NCBI GenBank assembly: GCA_018649885.1
Contig: JABIHA010000020.1
Coordinates: forward strand, 90,489-154,488
DNA: 64,000 nucleotides
Direction of reading: 5' to 3'
From: Bacteriovoracaceae bacterium
GTDB taxonomy: Bacteria; Bdellovibrionota; Bacteriovoracia; Bacteriovoracales; Bacteriovoracaceae
Each line of letters starts with the position of its first letter. Position 1 is the first letter of the stretch. The notes beneath the pieces were generated by a model. The model did no database searches, was not told the origin of the DNA, and saw only the letters and a program-made list of their open reading frames with translations. The position numbers and the translations under genes are program-made. Below, in pieces: positions 27,045-36,594 of this stretch.

Positions 27045-27085
27045 TTCACACTGAGTGTAAAAATAGAGTTTACATTTAATGTAAA
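27045..27085. promoter_or_regulatory. Twin 17-base palindromic operators upstream of the amidase
   Basis: TTCACACTGAGTGTAAA (27045-27061) and TTTACATTTAATGTAAA (27069-27085) share the consensus TTYACAYTKARTGTAAA and are 24 bases apart centre to centre. The second is extended to a perfect 10-base-arm palindrome (27066-27088). This pattern fits cooperative binding of a TetR- or GntR-type dimer. No such regulator gene is adjacent. The 503-base gap 26995-27497 otherwise holds only a doubtful small ORF. Confidence 0.6.
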
Positions 27086-27137
27086 CTCATCGTTTTGTAC
27101 TATAAGTGACAACGATATTAAGAGCTAAAAAAAAATC

Positions 27138-27266
27138 ATGGCTGCCTATAGACCAAAACAAGAGTTAAATATTGAAACATTTTTTAAATTTAGACAAGGT
27201 TACAGGATTGTAAATAGTGAAGAAGTAATTGCCCATGAATGTTCTTGCAGCCTTAGATGGATCTGA
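27138..27266 (+). CDS. Doubtful 42-residue small ORF
   Basis: ATG at 27138 to TGA at 27264 gives MAAYRPKQELNIETFFKF...SCSLRWI. Composition is coding-like, but there is only a poly-A tract where a ribosome site should be. It may be a gene fragment. No family is recognised. Confidence 0.25.
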   Translation: MAAYRPKQELNIETFFKFRQGYRIVNSEEVIAHECSCSLRWI

Positions 27267-27497
27267 CTAGAAATAAACAAATTATCAAAAAATTAAGATC
27301 GGATTAATAACGTAATAATCATTACATCTCAGTAGCTATTATATTTAAAGGCCATACAGTGTGTGCAACTAAAGCAGGCCTACGTACTTTTTAATTCGTA
27401 TTCGATTTTTTTCGGATGAAATATTAAGAAGCTTTAAGGTACTCAACCAAATTGTATCTAATTTTTTAGATTTTAAATTTAATTAGGAGTACAATCC

Positions 27498-29182
27498 ATG
27501 AAAAGTTCATTTTACTTATTCATTTTATTATTAATTTCAATCAATTCATTTTCTGGGGTAATTGGCAACGGAAGCGGTGTCGTAACTCTTGAAAACAAAG
27601 AGGTTGTTCCAGCTGATCTCCATATTGCACTTGAAGCTACAAAGATTCCAAAAGATTTTATTTCATATAAGCTTAAAGACAATTTAAGTGTATTGAATGA
27701 ATTAACAAGTATGATCAAGCTCTTGAATCTATACAATTATGGAAAATATTTCCTAAAGGCGGCTACTGGTGAAGCTACTATTGATGGGAGTAAATGGTAT
27801 AGAGATATTAGCGTCGAAGAGTTTGATGTTTACCTTGTAGATGAATTAAGCTCTAAAGAAATAATTAAAGTACGACCAGGACTCATCTTCGATCCCGCTG
27901 CTTTCACCTATATTGCAAGATTGGAAGATTGGAAGATAAAGATACATTTCGAGTACATTTAAGAAAGGTCATCGAATTAAAAAAAGAAAATTATCGGGCA
28001 CTTAAAACACCCAAACATAAGGCGCTGCTAATTTTACATGAAATTCTTCATTATGCTTATCCTGAGGTAACCAAAAATTATGGCGATGGGCATTTTTTAA
28101 TTTCTAATCTTATAAAAAACCTTAGCCTTGTTTATGATTATTTTAAACCACAAAGTGATAAAAAGATTAAAGACATTCCAGTGGAAGCAAGAACAGCATC
28201 ATTAAGTCTATATAAAATAGTTAACCGTTTTGTATCAGGTTATGACGATTATAATAAATATGTTTCAAGTGGTGGAGGAGTTACAGACTCAAAAGAAATA
28301 GCCGAAAATAATTTTCTTTCTGTAGGCACAATTGTCTTTGGTTCTACAAAGAGACAAAATAACTTCGAAGGAAATGACATTTACTTTTCTACACTATTTA
28401 TTTCTCAATCATCTGGATATAACGATTCTGGAACTCATTACTCAGAACATAAGGTAGAAGCTAACGAATTTTATTATTCAAATATGAGTCTGAGTACGGG
28501 ATTAATGATAGATGAAGAAAAAACTAAAGATTGTCAAAATAACAAATTTACAAATGTTACCGCTAGCGTTAGATGTAGGGGAGGAAATAATATTTTTCGC
28601 GACGTAACGGTCCCGTATCCAGGACACGTTGGGCTTTATAGTGACAATGATGTTTCAAACCTAAAAGTAAAATTCGGTCTTCGTATAGATTTAGATCAGT
28701 CTAGAATCCGAAATGCGACCTTTGAATTTAAGAATGTAAACGATTTAGAACTTTCAAATTCGACTTTCTATGATTCAGGTCTCAAAAGTGACCGAGATTG
28801 GAGTAATTTGAAAATTATTGATTCAGAGATTATGAATTCAACAATCGATGGAAATTTTAATTTTGAATCAGCAACGGTAACGAATTCTAAGCTAACGGCA
28901 AGACGAGATGCTTATCATATCACAATTGGTTTCCAACTCAATTCATCAAACCTAATATTTGGAAAGGGCAGTCACGAAGTCATAGGAATGCCATCTCAAA
29001 AGATCTCACACTTAAATTTAGATCTAGATACTAAAGAACTAGTGATAGATCCAAAATTAACTGCTGTAGAATTTGAAAAAGATAAGTTCTTTAAAGCGAC
29101 CTCATTTAATCCATTTTATGACATTAAAGTAAAAATAACTAAATCAGGTAAGTTGAAAAGAGCTAAAGAGATTGTAAAGTAA
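27498..29182 (+). pseudogene. Secreted HExxH protein split by an 8-base tandem duplication
   Basis: The first part (27498-27962) starts behind AGGAG with a signal peptide (MKSSFYLFILLLISINSFS). The second (27929-29182) contains LILHEILHYAYPE, a zinc-protease HExxH site, and a long beta-rich repeat region with beta-helix-like rungs (NDLELSNSTFYDSGL, SNLKIIDSEIMNSTID, ATVTNSKLTA). The two frames differ by two bases. GATTGGAA occurs twice in tandem at 27919-27934; removing one copy joins the frames as ARLEDKDTFRVH and gives one protein of about 560 residues. The gene is currently broken, or phase-variable by slippage. Confidence 0.8.
27919..27934 (+). repeat. 8-base tandem duplication causing a frameshift
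   Basis: GATTGGAA is present twice head to tail, followed by GAT. The exact duplication explains the change of frame between the two halves of the secreted HExxH gene. Confidence 0.85.
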
Positions 29183-29212
29183 TCATTCACTTTTTTTATT
29201 TAGGAGTTTGTA

Positions 29213-30049
29213 ATGAACCGCACTTTTAATATTTACAATTTCACAAGTGTTTCAAAGTGCTTTTGCGAACTTAAAGAGCATATGGAGAGCAAGGGAGAAA
29301 AACTCTCTTACTCTTCACTTGCAGCGATAGCTAATTTAGGTTCACGCACTAAAATGAAAAAAATTCTAAAAGGTGAGATGCAGATGCCAAAGCATTCGCT
29401 TACCAAGCTCGCCAGATACTTCAGTTTAGATTGTCACCAAGTAAAATACCTTGAAACAATAAGACTATTAAATCTACAAACTGAACCTGAGGCCATTATT
29501 TGTTTACACGAGAAGGCCATGGAGCTTAAGACAAAGCACGACGCTACTTACAATCAACATAAACTATCAAACCTACAAGTTAAACTGTTAAAGAAATGGT
29601 ACTACCTACCACTGCTTTCTTATTTTAAACTTGAGAGTTCTTCTTGTGATCCAGCGGCCATTCGAAATGCGTTCCACGGGAAAATTACAATTGAACAAAT
29701 AACTGAAGCAATAGATGTGCTGCTTGAATTAAATTTAATCAGCATCAATACCGATGGAGAGCTGAAAACCATTAATGACTCAGTAACTCTTTTAGACGGA
29801 ATCCCAAGAGCACTAATAAAGAAGTTTCATCACGACATGATTGAAAAGGCGAAAGAGACGATTTACAATGTTCCTGTTGATAAAAGATATTTAATTAGCA
29901 CATCTTTGAATATTGACGAAAGTGACTTGGACCTCATTCAAACGAAAATAAATTCATTTTTTCTGGGGCTGGAAAAAGAGTTTTCAAATAAACAAGGTAA
30001 ATTAATTCATCAGATGAATTTGCAGCTGTTTAATATTTGTAAATCTTGA
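29213..30049 (+). CDS. TIGR02147-family protein
   Basis: The protein has 278 residues. The N-terminal part (SYSSLAAIANLGSRTKMKKILKGEMQMPKHSLTKLARYFSLDCHQVKYLETIRLLN) matches the TIGR02147 pattern of an HTH-like segment followed by a helical domain; this family is common in Bdellovibrio and Fibrobacter. The centre (LKKWYYLPLLSYFKL) is the second typical block. It is thought to be a regulator, but the role is not established. It starts behind TTAGGAG, 30 bases after the broken secreted gene, so it may regulate or be cotranscribed with it. Confidence 0.75.
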   Translation: MNRTFNIYNFTSVSKCFCELKEHMESKGEKLSYSSLAAIANLGSRTKMKKILKGEMQMPKHSLTKLARYFSLDCHQVKYLETIRLLNLQTEPEAIICLHEKAMELKTKHDATYNQHKLSNLQVKLLKKWYYLPLLSYFKLESSSCDPAAIRNAFHGKITIEQITEAIDVLLELNLISINTDGELKTINDSVTLLDGIPRALIKKFHHDMIEKAKETIYNVPVDKRYLISTSLNIDESDLDLIQTKINSFFLGLEKEFSNKQGKLIHQMNLQLFNICKS

Positions 30050-30071
30050 TTTATCCATTCTGGTACTGTGG

Positions 30072-30224
30072 TTAAAAATTGCCGGATGAGAAAACTCTTT
30101 TACTAAAATCGATATTTGCTGACTTAAATAGAGCTATTTCGTCAAGATTCAACCCTTCATTGATACCGTAGTCCAGCGAAGCTTCAAATAAAACGGGGGG
30201 TTCAGAGGGATTATAAGTGCTCAT
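30072..30224 (-). CDS. Possible 50-residue small protein
   Basis: On the minus strand an ATG at 30224 opens a 50-codon frame (MSTYNPSEPPVLFEASLDYG...ending in SSGNF) to a TAA at 30072. Composition and third-base use look coding, but the ribosome site is weak. It may be a short gene or remnant. It occupies about half of the 325-base gap 30050-30374; the rest contains short palindromes such as CATACT-TGG-AGTATG. Confidence 0.3.
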   Translation of the reverse strand: MSTYNPSEPPVLFEASLDYGINEGLNLDEIALFKSANIDFSKRVFSSGNF

Positions 30225-30374
30225 ATACCGACAGTGTATATTAAAAATAATATTTAATATAATGAGAGAAGTCCCATACTTGGAGTATGTTGGAAAAATG
30301 CCATTCCAAATTCTAATTCTTTCTTTTCTCTCTGGGTCCTGCTTTTCTTTACGAACTCACTAATACGTGAAAAA

Positions 30375-31031
30375 ATGGCCGCTATGGGAAATAAAATTCT
30401 AAGTTACCTCATTTACTACTTTCTAAAGCTATGGACCCTCACCTTCCGTTTTGTTTATTACGGTGAAGAGCACAAAGAAAAGGCCAAGGAAATCTCCAAA
30501 ACGGGCGCCTATATTGCCTCCATCTGGCACCACGACGCCATTGGCGCCATTTTTGGCCAAGTTGGAACTCCCCATGGAGTTTTAATCTCAAAATCTCTTG
30601 ATGGGGAGCTACTGGCCACTACCATAAAAAAATTGGGCTATATTCCAGTGCGAGGTAGCTCAAGCCGTGGAGGTGCCACCGCCAGAGTTCAGCTGGCCGA
30701 GCTTCTTACCAAAGGGATTCACCTGGCCATTACCATTGATGGCCCCCGAGGTCCCAGGCACGTTGTTAAACCAGGTATTGTAGAGCTTGCGCGGTTAACG
30801 GGATCTCCCATTGTCCCCGGAAGTTGCAGTTATTCTAATTTCTATCTTTTCAAGAAATCTTGGGATCGGTTTTGCTTACCACTACCCTTTTGTAAAATCG
30901 TCATTCAATTTGCTCCTCCCATTGTGGTTCCCGAAAAGCTCAGTGAGAAAGAGTTTATTAAGATCCAAGAGGATGTGAGAGATGCTTTGGAGTCCAATCG
31001 AAAGCTAGCAATTCAAACAATGAGTCAGTGA
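30375..31031 (+). CDS. Lysophospholipid acyltransferase-like protein (DUF374)
   Basis: The protein has 218 residues. Landmarks of the DUF374 acyltransferase family are SIWHHDAIGAIFG (HxxxD-like catalytic block), VLISKSLDGELLATTIKKLGYIPVRGSSSRGG, LAITIDGPRGPRHVVKPGIVELARLTGSPIVP. The family is believed to attach acyl chains to lipid precursors at the inner membrane; the exact acceptor is not known. The N-terminal 25 residues are hydrophobic and probably membrane-associated. The start is weakly supported; MGNKILS three residues later is an alternative. Confidence 0.88.
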   Translation: MAAMGNKILSYLIYYFLKLWTLTFRFVYYGEEHKEKAKEISKTGAYIASIWHHDAIGAIFGQVGTPHGVLISKSLDGELLATTIKKLGYIPVRGSSSRGGATARVQLAELLTKGIHLAITIDGPRGPRHVVKPGIVELARLTGSPIVPGSCSYSNFYLFKKSWDRFCLPLPFCKIVIQFAPPIVVPEKLSEKEFIKIQEDVRDALESNRKLAIQTMSQ

Positions 31032-31198
31032 AGATGAGTGTTTGGAGTGAAAAGTAGAGTTTTTACATATTCCAAAACAAAAGCAGTTTTAAATTAGTGT
31101 GGTGGAAGGGCGATTTGTTACAAACAATTTACACATAAAATGAAAGGCACCAAGAAACGCGTTGCGTGAAAGATGAAATAGAAAATTTGGCCCTATTT

Positions 31199-31651
31199 TT
31201 AAAAAGAAAAAATTGCAAGATCACCATCGTCCTCATCACTTCCTGGAACCACGCATTTAAAAGAATTCTGAAAATCGACTTCCATATCTAGAAAGTTATA
31301 TATAACGCCATCACGAATATAACCTGAAGCTGCGTGGCTGGACTCGAAAACTACCTCATTGACTTTAAGTTTCTCTATACCTTGATCTTGGGCTAGTTGG
31401 TCACAGATTTTAGTTTTTTCTACCAGCAGTGCTCTTTTCGCCTCTTCCTGACCCTTTTCCTGAAACTCATCACTTGATACTTTGAGGCATTTTTCATCTT
31501 GCCCCTCCTGACAGCGTAAAATGGTGGCGACTGCTTTTAGATCATAATGAAACGACTCTAAAGTGAAGTTTTCTACCAATGAAATAATTTTAAACTCACA
31601 TGGCAAAACATTGCTGGAAACCAATACAAGCAGAATTAAACATTTTTTCAT
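31199..31651 (-). CDS. Secreted protein of unknown function (pair member 1)
   Basis: The protein has 150 residues with a signal peptide (MKKCLILLVLVSSNVLPC). The mature part has four cysteines and an acidic tail (GSDEDDGDLAIFSF). No family is recognised. It starts six bases after the stop of the upstream secreted protein, behind GGAG, so the two form an operon and may act together. Confidence 0.6.
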   Translation of the reverse strand: MKKCLILLVLVSSNVLPCEFKIISLVENFTLESFHYDLKAVATILRCQEGQDEKCLKVSSDEFQEKGQEEAKRALLVEKTKICDQLAQDQGIEKLKVNEVVFESSHAASGYIRDGVIYNFLDMEVDFQNSFKCVVPGSDEDDGDLAIFSF

Positions 31652-31657
31652 AAAATA

Positions 31658-32317
31658 TTACTCCAAATTAGTTTGGTCTTTTTCACTTTCATCTGCTTCG
31701 CCATCTTCCGCTACTAAAGATTCATCTTGCATTTGACCACTGACCCTATTCCCAGCTAAATCTCCAATTTCTTCTTGGTAATTATTGGAGTCCTGTGGAG
31801 AATAGAAACATTGAATATCAATGTGATACTTTCGAAATCCTATCATCGTGACATTCAATTCCTGAGAAACTAGTGCTGATTGACTTTTCTGGAAGGGGAA
31901 GAAAAAACCCTCAGTATAAGAGAGCTCTCTTTTTGCTTTATTGTCTTTTCGTACACCAATGGAAATTTGATATTGAGGAATTTCGATTCCAGAGGCCATC
32001 ACAAGTGGAGCTGATTCGAATACAACTGGTGGATTTTTTCTAAGAGTTAATTCAAATTCTATCCCGTGTGACGATACTGTACTAGTGTCACGGCAAACTT
32101 CACTAGAATCCAAAATGCCAGGAGCTCTTCCAACTTCGGGACTGCACAAGGTTCCATTTAAATCTGAGGGAGTTAATAATTCAACGGTCTGAGAGAAAAC
32201 TTCTTCTCCGGACTTAAATTGCTCCATAGTAATATCACACAGAATAACTGGTAGCTCAGAGGCAATGGTATTGATTGAAGTAAGGAGTAAAATCCCAGCA
32301 AATATAATATTTCTCAT
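31658..32317 (-). CDS. Secreted protein of unknown function (pair member 2)
   Basis: The protein has 219 residues with a signal peptide (MRNIIFAGILLLTSINTIASE). The body is beta-rich with paired cysteines (VILCDITMEQF, GTLCSPEVG, SEVCRDTS, IQCFYSPQ), suggesting disulfide-stabilised periplasmic or surface protein. The C-terminal 40 residues are acidic low complexity. No family is recognised. It is first gene of a two-gene operon; the ribosome site is weak. Confidence 0.6.
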   Translation of the reverse strand: MRNIIFAGILLLTSINTIASELPVILCDITMEQFKSGEEVFSQTVELLTPSDLNGTLCSPEVGRAPGILDSSEVCRDTSTVSSHGIEFELTLRKNPPVVFESAPLVMASGIEIPQYQISIGVRKDNKAKRELSYTEGFFFPFQKSQSALVSQELNVTMIGFRKYHIDIQCFYSPQDSNNYQEEIGDLAGNRVSGQMQDESLVAEDGEADESEKDQTNLE

Positions 32318-32516
32318 ATATTTATAAATGCAATTTTTCTGCCAGAAAACCTGTTCTAACTGCCTGAGTTTTTGGGAAAATAAATTCTATTTACTGCCTA
32401 AAAGTTAATCATTGTAGTTACTTAATACTGCCATTGAAAGAAAAGGCACCATCAATTAAAATTATTTAGAATCCCAATATGCTATAATTAATAGTTCTTT
32501 TTCAAAGGAATTTGCT

Positions 32517-33872
32517 GTGCCTGTGTGCTTGCTCATTGAAGATAGAGAGAAGGTGGCTGCACTTAATTCGCTAAACCTTCGGGTCTATGTTGGACTTGAA
32601 GTCATTTGGATGAAAAATACTGAAGATGCCATGAGGGTTCTTGATGTTGTACCCAATATTGACCTGATTATAACTAGAGCGAAAATCAAATCCTGTAATT
32701 CTGCAGTGGAGATCACTGAAAAGATGCAAATCTCGGGAAAAAAGATTCCAATGATTGTCATTGGCTCTGATCCCCATCTCGATAAAACCATCAGGTGCCT
32801 GGCCTCTAGTGTTGATATTTTCAAGTTGGTTCGAATAACAGCTCAAATGATGGGTGTTACGGCTCAGGAAATGCTGGAAAAAGTAGTCCCAGACTATTAC
32901 TCGATACCACTTCGCTATTTTAAATATATTAATAATATTATATGTGAAGTCTATATCAAAATTTCAAATGACTCCGATAACTTCCAATTTATAAAAGTTG
33001 CAAATGCTGGTGAAGGCGAAAAGTTATCAGTGAGTGCCATAGCTGGCTTTGCAAAAAAAGGTGTAAAAGATCTCTTTATTTTGTGCCAAAACAGACTCAA
33101 ATTCGTAACGGCCTTTACCAACGAAATTGTTCCTCAGCTCTATAATGAAAAGCTAAGTGTAAGTGAACGCTTTGAGCTCAATGAAATTTCTTTTGATTTT
33201 GTATCAGCAGATATTGGAAAAGTCGGCCTCAATGAAGATATAGTGAAAATGTCAAAGGCCGGGATACAATCTGTAGTGAAATTTTCAGATCAATTTATTG
33301 GAACCAAAATCAAAAACCTATTAAGTACTATGATTTCTAAACCTGGATCGTATAAATTCAAAATGGCCCAATTAACCCATATTTTAGCTTCCCATGCAAT
33401 TAGAGAGAGAAGCTGGGGAACTCAGGAGCATATTGATAAACTAGGTTATGTATCATTTTTTCATGATGTATTAATTCCAAATGACCAGATGGCAAAAGTC
33501 CTTACCAATGGGGAGTGTGAGATTCTTAAGCCTAAGCCACATGAGCTCAACATACTCAATAACCATGCACTATGGACTCAAGAACTTTTAGATAAATATC
33601 CAGAGGCAAAAATGGGAGTCAATATACTTATTAGACAACACCATGGGTCCCTAACAGGAGTGGGTTATCCAGACAGCTATAGCACCAGGCTCTCCCCTCT
33701 TAGCATTGTTTTTATTGCTAGTGAGTTCTATGCAAGAGAAGTTCTCGAAAATACTAACGATTTCTCGCACCATAAAATTTTGGAAAATTTGCATCATTTA
33801 ATGAATTGTCATAAGTATCGTGAAGTACTTGAAAGCTTTGACAGCATCTATAAAGTAAAGAAAGCTTCTTAA
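32517..33872 (+). CDS. Degenerate receiver plus HD-GYP-like protein
   Basis: The protein has 451 residues, starting with GTG behind AAAGGA. The first 120 residues are laid out as a receiver, but the phospho-acceptor position is LIITRAKI, without Asp. The C-terminal part resembles HD-GYP c-di-GMP phosphodiesterases: FFHD for the HD pair and RQHHGSLTGVGYPDSYSTRLSPLSIVFIASE for HHExxDGxGYP. His-His and GYP are kept, but the Glu and Asp are replaced (Gly, Thr). Catalysis is therefore doubtful; it may bind c-di-GMP or act as a scaffold. It is monocistronic. Confidence 0.75.
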   Translation: MPVCLLIEDREKVAALNSLNLRVYVGLEVIWMKNTEDAMRVLDVVPNIDLIITRAKIKSCNSAVEITEKMQISGKKIPMIVIGSDPHLDKTIRCLASSVDIFKLVRITAQMMGVTAQEMLEKVVPDYYSIPLRYFKYINNIICEVYIKISNDSDNFQFIKVANAGEGEKLSVSAIAGFAKKGVKDLFILCQNRLKFVTAFTNEIVPQLYNEKLSVSERFELNEISFDFVSADIGKVGLNEDIVKMSKAGIQSVVKFSDQFIGTKIKNLLSTMISKPGSYKFKMAQLTHILASHAIRERSWGTQEHIDKLGYVSFFHDVLIPNDQMAKVLTNGECEILKPKPHELNILNNHALWTQELLDKYPEAKMGVNILIRQHHGSLTGVGYPDSYSTRLSPLSIVFIASEFYAREVLENTNDFSHHKILENLHHLMNCHKYREVLESFDSIYKVKKAS

Positions 33873-33968
33873 CGACCCTCTAAAATCGGCCACACAATGC
33901 CTCTCCCCAAGACTAGGACAATCAATCCTATCTGGGTATTGCAACATGCAAAACTAAAAAATAGATTA

Positions 33969-34181
33969 TCAATAGCGCAACCTGGGATAACTACTGCCTT
34001 CGTCAATAACCCAAACACCTGTACCTGTAGTAAAATCCCACCCCACATATGTGGCCTCGAGCTTTAGCTGGCCATCCGTTTTTGAAGTACCATCTGCAAT
34101 ATTGGTACAATAGTCGGGAGCCGCACCTATTCCTGAGCAAGAAGTATCGAGGAAGTAACTTGATTCAATTATATTTTGATC
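33969..34181 (-). pseudogene. 3' remnant of a GLUG-repeat secreted protein
   Basis: A minus-strand frame with no start codon encodes about 70 residues ending at TGA 33969. It includes SSYFLDTSCSG, TSKTDGQLKLEATYVGWDF and VWVIDEGSSYP, which follow the GLUG-type repeat pattern (ktdaqmkqqatfvGWDF...vWaIdeG.sYP) of large surface proteins. A stop at 34182-34184 truncates it upstream. The rest of 33873-34337 is A/T-rich with nothing else seen. Confidence 0.6.
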
Positions 34182-34337
34182 CTATGGGTGCACCAAAAAG
34201 CCTTTCAAGCATATGTTAATAGGTAAAAGCAATAAGTTGTGAAAAGCAGGAGTGTAATTAAATTGAGGCATTAACCTTAAGAAATATTAAATGAAAAAAA
34301 GAATTTTTAGTACGTCCACACTAAAATATTACGAATC

Positions 34338-36296
34338 CTACCCCTGACTTAATATCTCAATATTTGAGTTTTGCTCATCACTTCTTTCATCATCTTCACC
34401 ACCATCAACTATACTCATAAGGTCCCTTACGCTAGAGTTAAGGTTTTGAGCACTTACCTTAAGCTGAGACGCCATTGAGGCAGAATTTTGAGCAACTGAT
34501 GCATTTTGATGAGTAACCTGATCGAGCTGTTGCATTGCAACTGTTATCTGACCTACACCAGTTGACTGTTCTCCAGAAGCTGTCGCTATTTCTTTGACCA
34601 TTTCGTTAACAGAGTCAACATTTTGAAGAATACTTTCTAAAGATAAACCGCATTTATCGGCCATCATCGTACTTCTTTCAACTTTTTCTTCACCTTTGGC
34701 CACAAGGTTTTCAATTTTACTTTTTGAGTTCTCTACAATTTCGTTAACTTGCTTTATAGAGCTATCAAGCATTTCAGAAATCTCTAGGGCTGCCCTACCT
34801 GACATAGCAGCAAGGCTTCCAACTTCTTCTGCAACAACAGCAAACCCTTTACCGTGCTCGCCAGCTCGTGCTGCCTCTACGCTTGCATTAAATGACAAAA
34901 GTTTGGTTTGAAATACTATTTCATTGATAACCTTTGTTTTTTCTCCAATTTGTTCGATCAACTCAGAAATTTTTGTTATTTCATCGTTATTATTTTTCAT
35001 CTCCATGCTGATTTCAGAATTACTACTCGCTATATCGCCAATTGATTTGATCAAATCCTCAATATTTTTCTTACCTTTAACGGCCTCATCGTGAGAATTT
35101 TCAGAGTTCTTGGTTGAAGAGGCAGCAGCAGTGGCATTTTTTTGAACCATGCTGCTGATTTCATCAATTGAACAAACTGTCTCTTGAAGTGAGGCAGCTT
35201 GTTCACGCGAAGCATTGCTAAGTTGAATACTGGCCTCAGCAATCTCGTTACTTGAGGAGGTGACTTCCCCTGAGCTTCTTCTAAGTAAAGTAATTACTTG
35301 ATGAATTTTTTTAGTGATCGATCCTGACATTAAGGCGACAAAGAAAAATAAAGCCGCGAGAAAAATACTAATCACTATTGATATTTTAAATAAGGCTTGA
35401 GCAGACTCACTTTGAATTTGATCAATATCGCTTACTAAATCATCTTTTTGATAAATAATTAACTTCCCCAATATATTCAAAGCACCTGTAATAGTTGAAA
35501 AAAATTGATTAGCATCTCTATCAAAAGCACCCTTATCTGAATTTTTTAAAATATGCTGAAAAATGGTAAAAACTGTTTTCCACTCACTAGAGCTCTTGAA
35601 ATCATCGATAAATTTCTTAGCACCATCATCGAGAGTCAAACCTGGGGACTTGATTCCTTCGTCAACGCCTGCCTTAAGGGCCACAATTGCTGAGAATTTA
35701 GCATCTGTTATAGGCGTGTTTTTGGCCAAAACAGCTGTCATATTTGCTCTCAGCTTTCCTCCCGACTCTTTAGCATCTTCAAGTATTCTAAAACCTTTGA
35801 GTTTAGCAGATATTCTGGAAAGTTTTGTTTTATTGGCCACATCCATTTCAATATCTAGAAATCTTTTAATAATCTTGGTGTACTGCTTTAATGCCTCATT
35901 TAGGGGAATTTTTTTAGATGAAACCTTGCCTCTAAGAGCATTGTATTTGTCGAGATGTGCTAGGATATCGTCTTGATAGTTTTTTGTAAAAGTTGATGTA
36001 ATTACAACTTCTCTCAATGCTTCTATTTTTTGGTCATTAATAAGTCTTTGCTTATTAAGACTTGCTAGTGTCACACCACCATTTAAATATCCTGCACTTT
36101 TCCCCCGCTCTTTTTGTGATTCATGTACTACGGATGAAGCAGCTTCAATTACGTTCATTTTGCTCTTTAAAGATTTGGCTTCATTATATGAAGAGTAATT
36201 TTGCTTAATAGGATAAGTAATGGCCATCACTATGAAACAAAGAAATGGCACAATGCCTACGAGGTAGATTTTCCATTTTAAAGGCAGATTTTTCAT
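34338..36296 (-). CDS. Methyl-accepting chemotaxis protein with NIT-type sensor domain
   Basis: The protein has 652 residues. TM1 (about 8-29) and TM2 (about 305-325) flank a periplasmic helical domain with [21 protein letters not shown], the hallmark of the nitrate/nitrite-sensing (NIT, PF08376) domain. The cytoplasmic signalling tip reads [36 protein letters not shown], preceded by long coiled coil. It would signal through CheA/CheW. Nitrate as the ligand is only suggested by the family. The start follows AGGAAAAC. It is a single gene. Confidence 0.93.
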   Translation of the reverse strand: MKNLPLKWKIYLVGIVPFLCFIVMAITYPIKQNYSSYNEAKSLKSKMNVIEAASSVVHESQKERGKSAGYLNGGVTLASLNKQRLINDQKIEALREVVITSTFTKNYQDDILAHLDKYNALRGKVSSKKIPLNEALKQYTKIIKRFLDIEMDVANKTKLSRISAKLKGFRILEDAKESGGKLRANMTAVLAKNTPITDAKFSAIVALKAGVDEGIKSPGLTLDDGAKKFIDDFKSSSEWKTVFTIFQHILKNSDKGAFDRDANQFFSTITGALNILGKLIIYQKDDLVSDIDQIQSESAQALFKISIVISIFLAALFFFVALMSGSITKKIHQVITLLRRSSGEVTSSSNEIAEASIQLSNASREQAASLQETVCSIDEISSMVQKNATAAASSTKNSENSHDEAVKGKKNIEDLIKSIGDIASSNSEISMEMKNNNDEITKISELIEQIGEKTKVINEIVFQTKLLSFNASVEAARAGEHGKGFAVVAEEVGSLAAMSGRAALEISEMLDSSIKQVNEIVENSKSKIENLVAKGEEKVERSTMMADKCGLSLESILQNVDSVNEMVKEIATASGEQSTGVGQITVAMQQLDQVTHQNASVAQNSASMASQLKVSAQNLNSSVRDLMSIVDGGEDDERSDEQNSNIEILSQG

Positions 36297-36403
36297 TAGT
36301 TTTCCTAATTTATTGTTTCAATACGAAAACATCAGGAGGTTACCCTGATATGATATTTTTTTTAACAATCTCTGTTATTGTGAATATTTTCGGCAATATT
36401 TTG

Positions 36404-36494
36404 TTTACTCTTTAAATAATTTTAGTGTTTCTTAAAGAGTAAAGCAAAATTTAGACTCATAGCTAATCTCCATTAGGAGAATCGCTTTTTTTTT
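36404..36494 (+). ncRNA. Candidate small RNA with terminator
   Basis: In the gap between two minus-strand genes, TTTACTCTTTAA (36404-36415) and TTAAAGAGTAAA (36432-36443) form a perfect 12-base-pair stem. Then TCTCC-ATTA-GGAGA (36467-36480) forms a second hairpin ending in GC and a run of nine T (36486-36494), the shape of an intrinsic terminator on the plus strand. No plus-strand gene lies upstream, so the terminator would belong to a short RNA. No promoter was confirmed. The 12-base palindrome could instead be a protein-binding site for the chemoreceptor promoter. Confidence 0.35.
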
Positions 36495-36594
36495 ATCTAC
36501 GCTGAGAAAATCTACCTAGAAAACAATCAAAAAGCTGATCCCGCTCATAATAAGAAAAATTAAACAATTATGAACTCAAGTTCAAAATTTTGCT

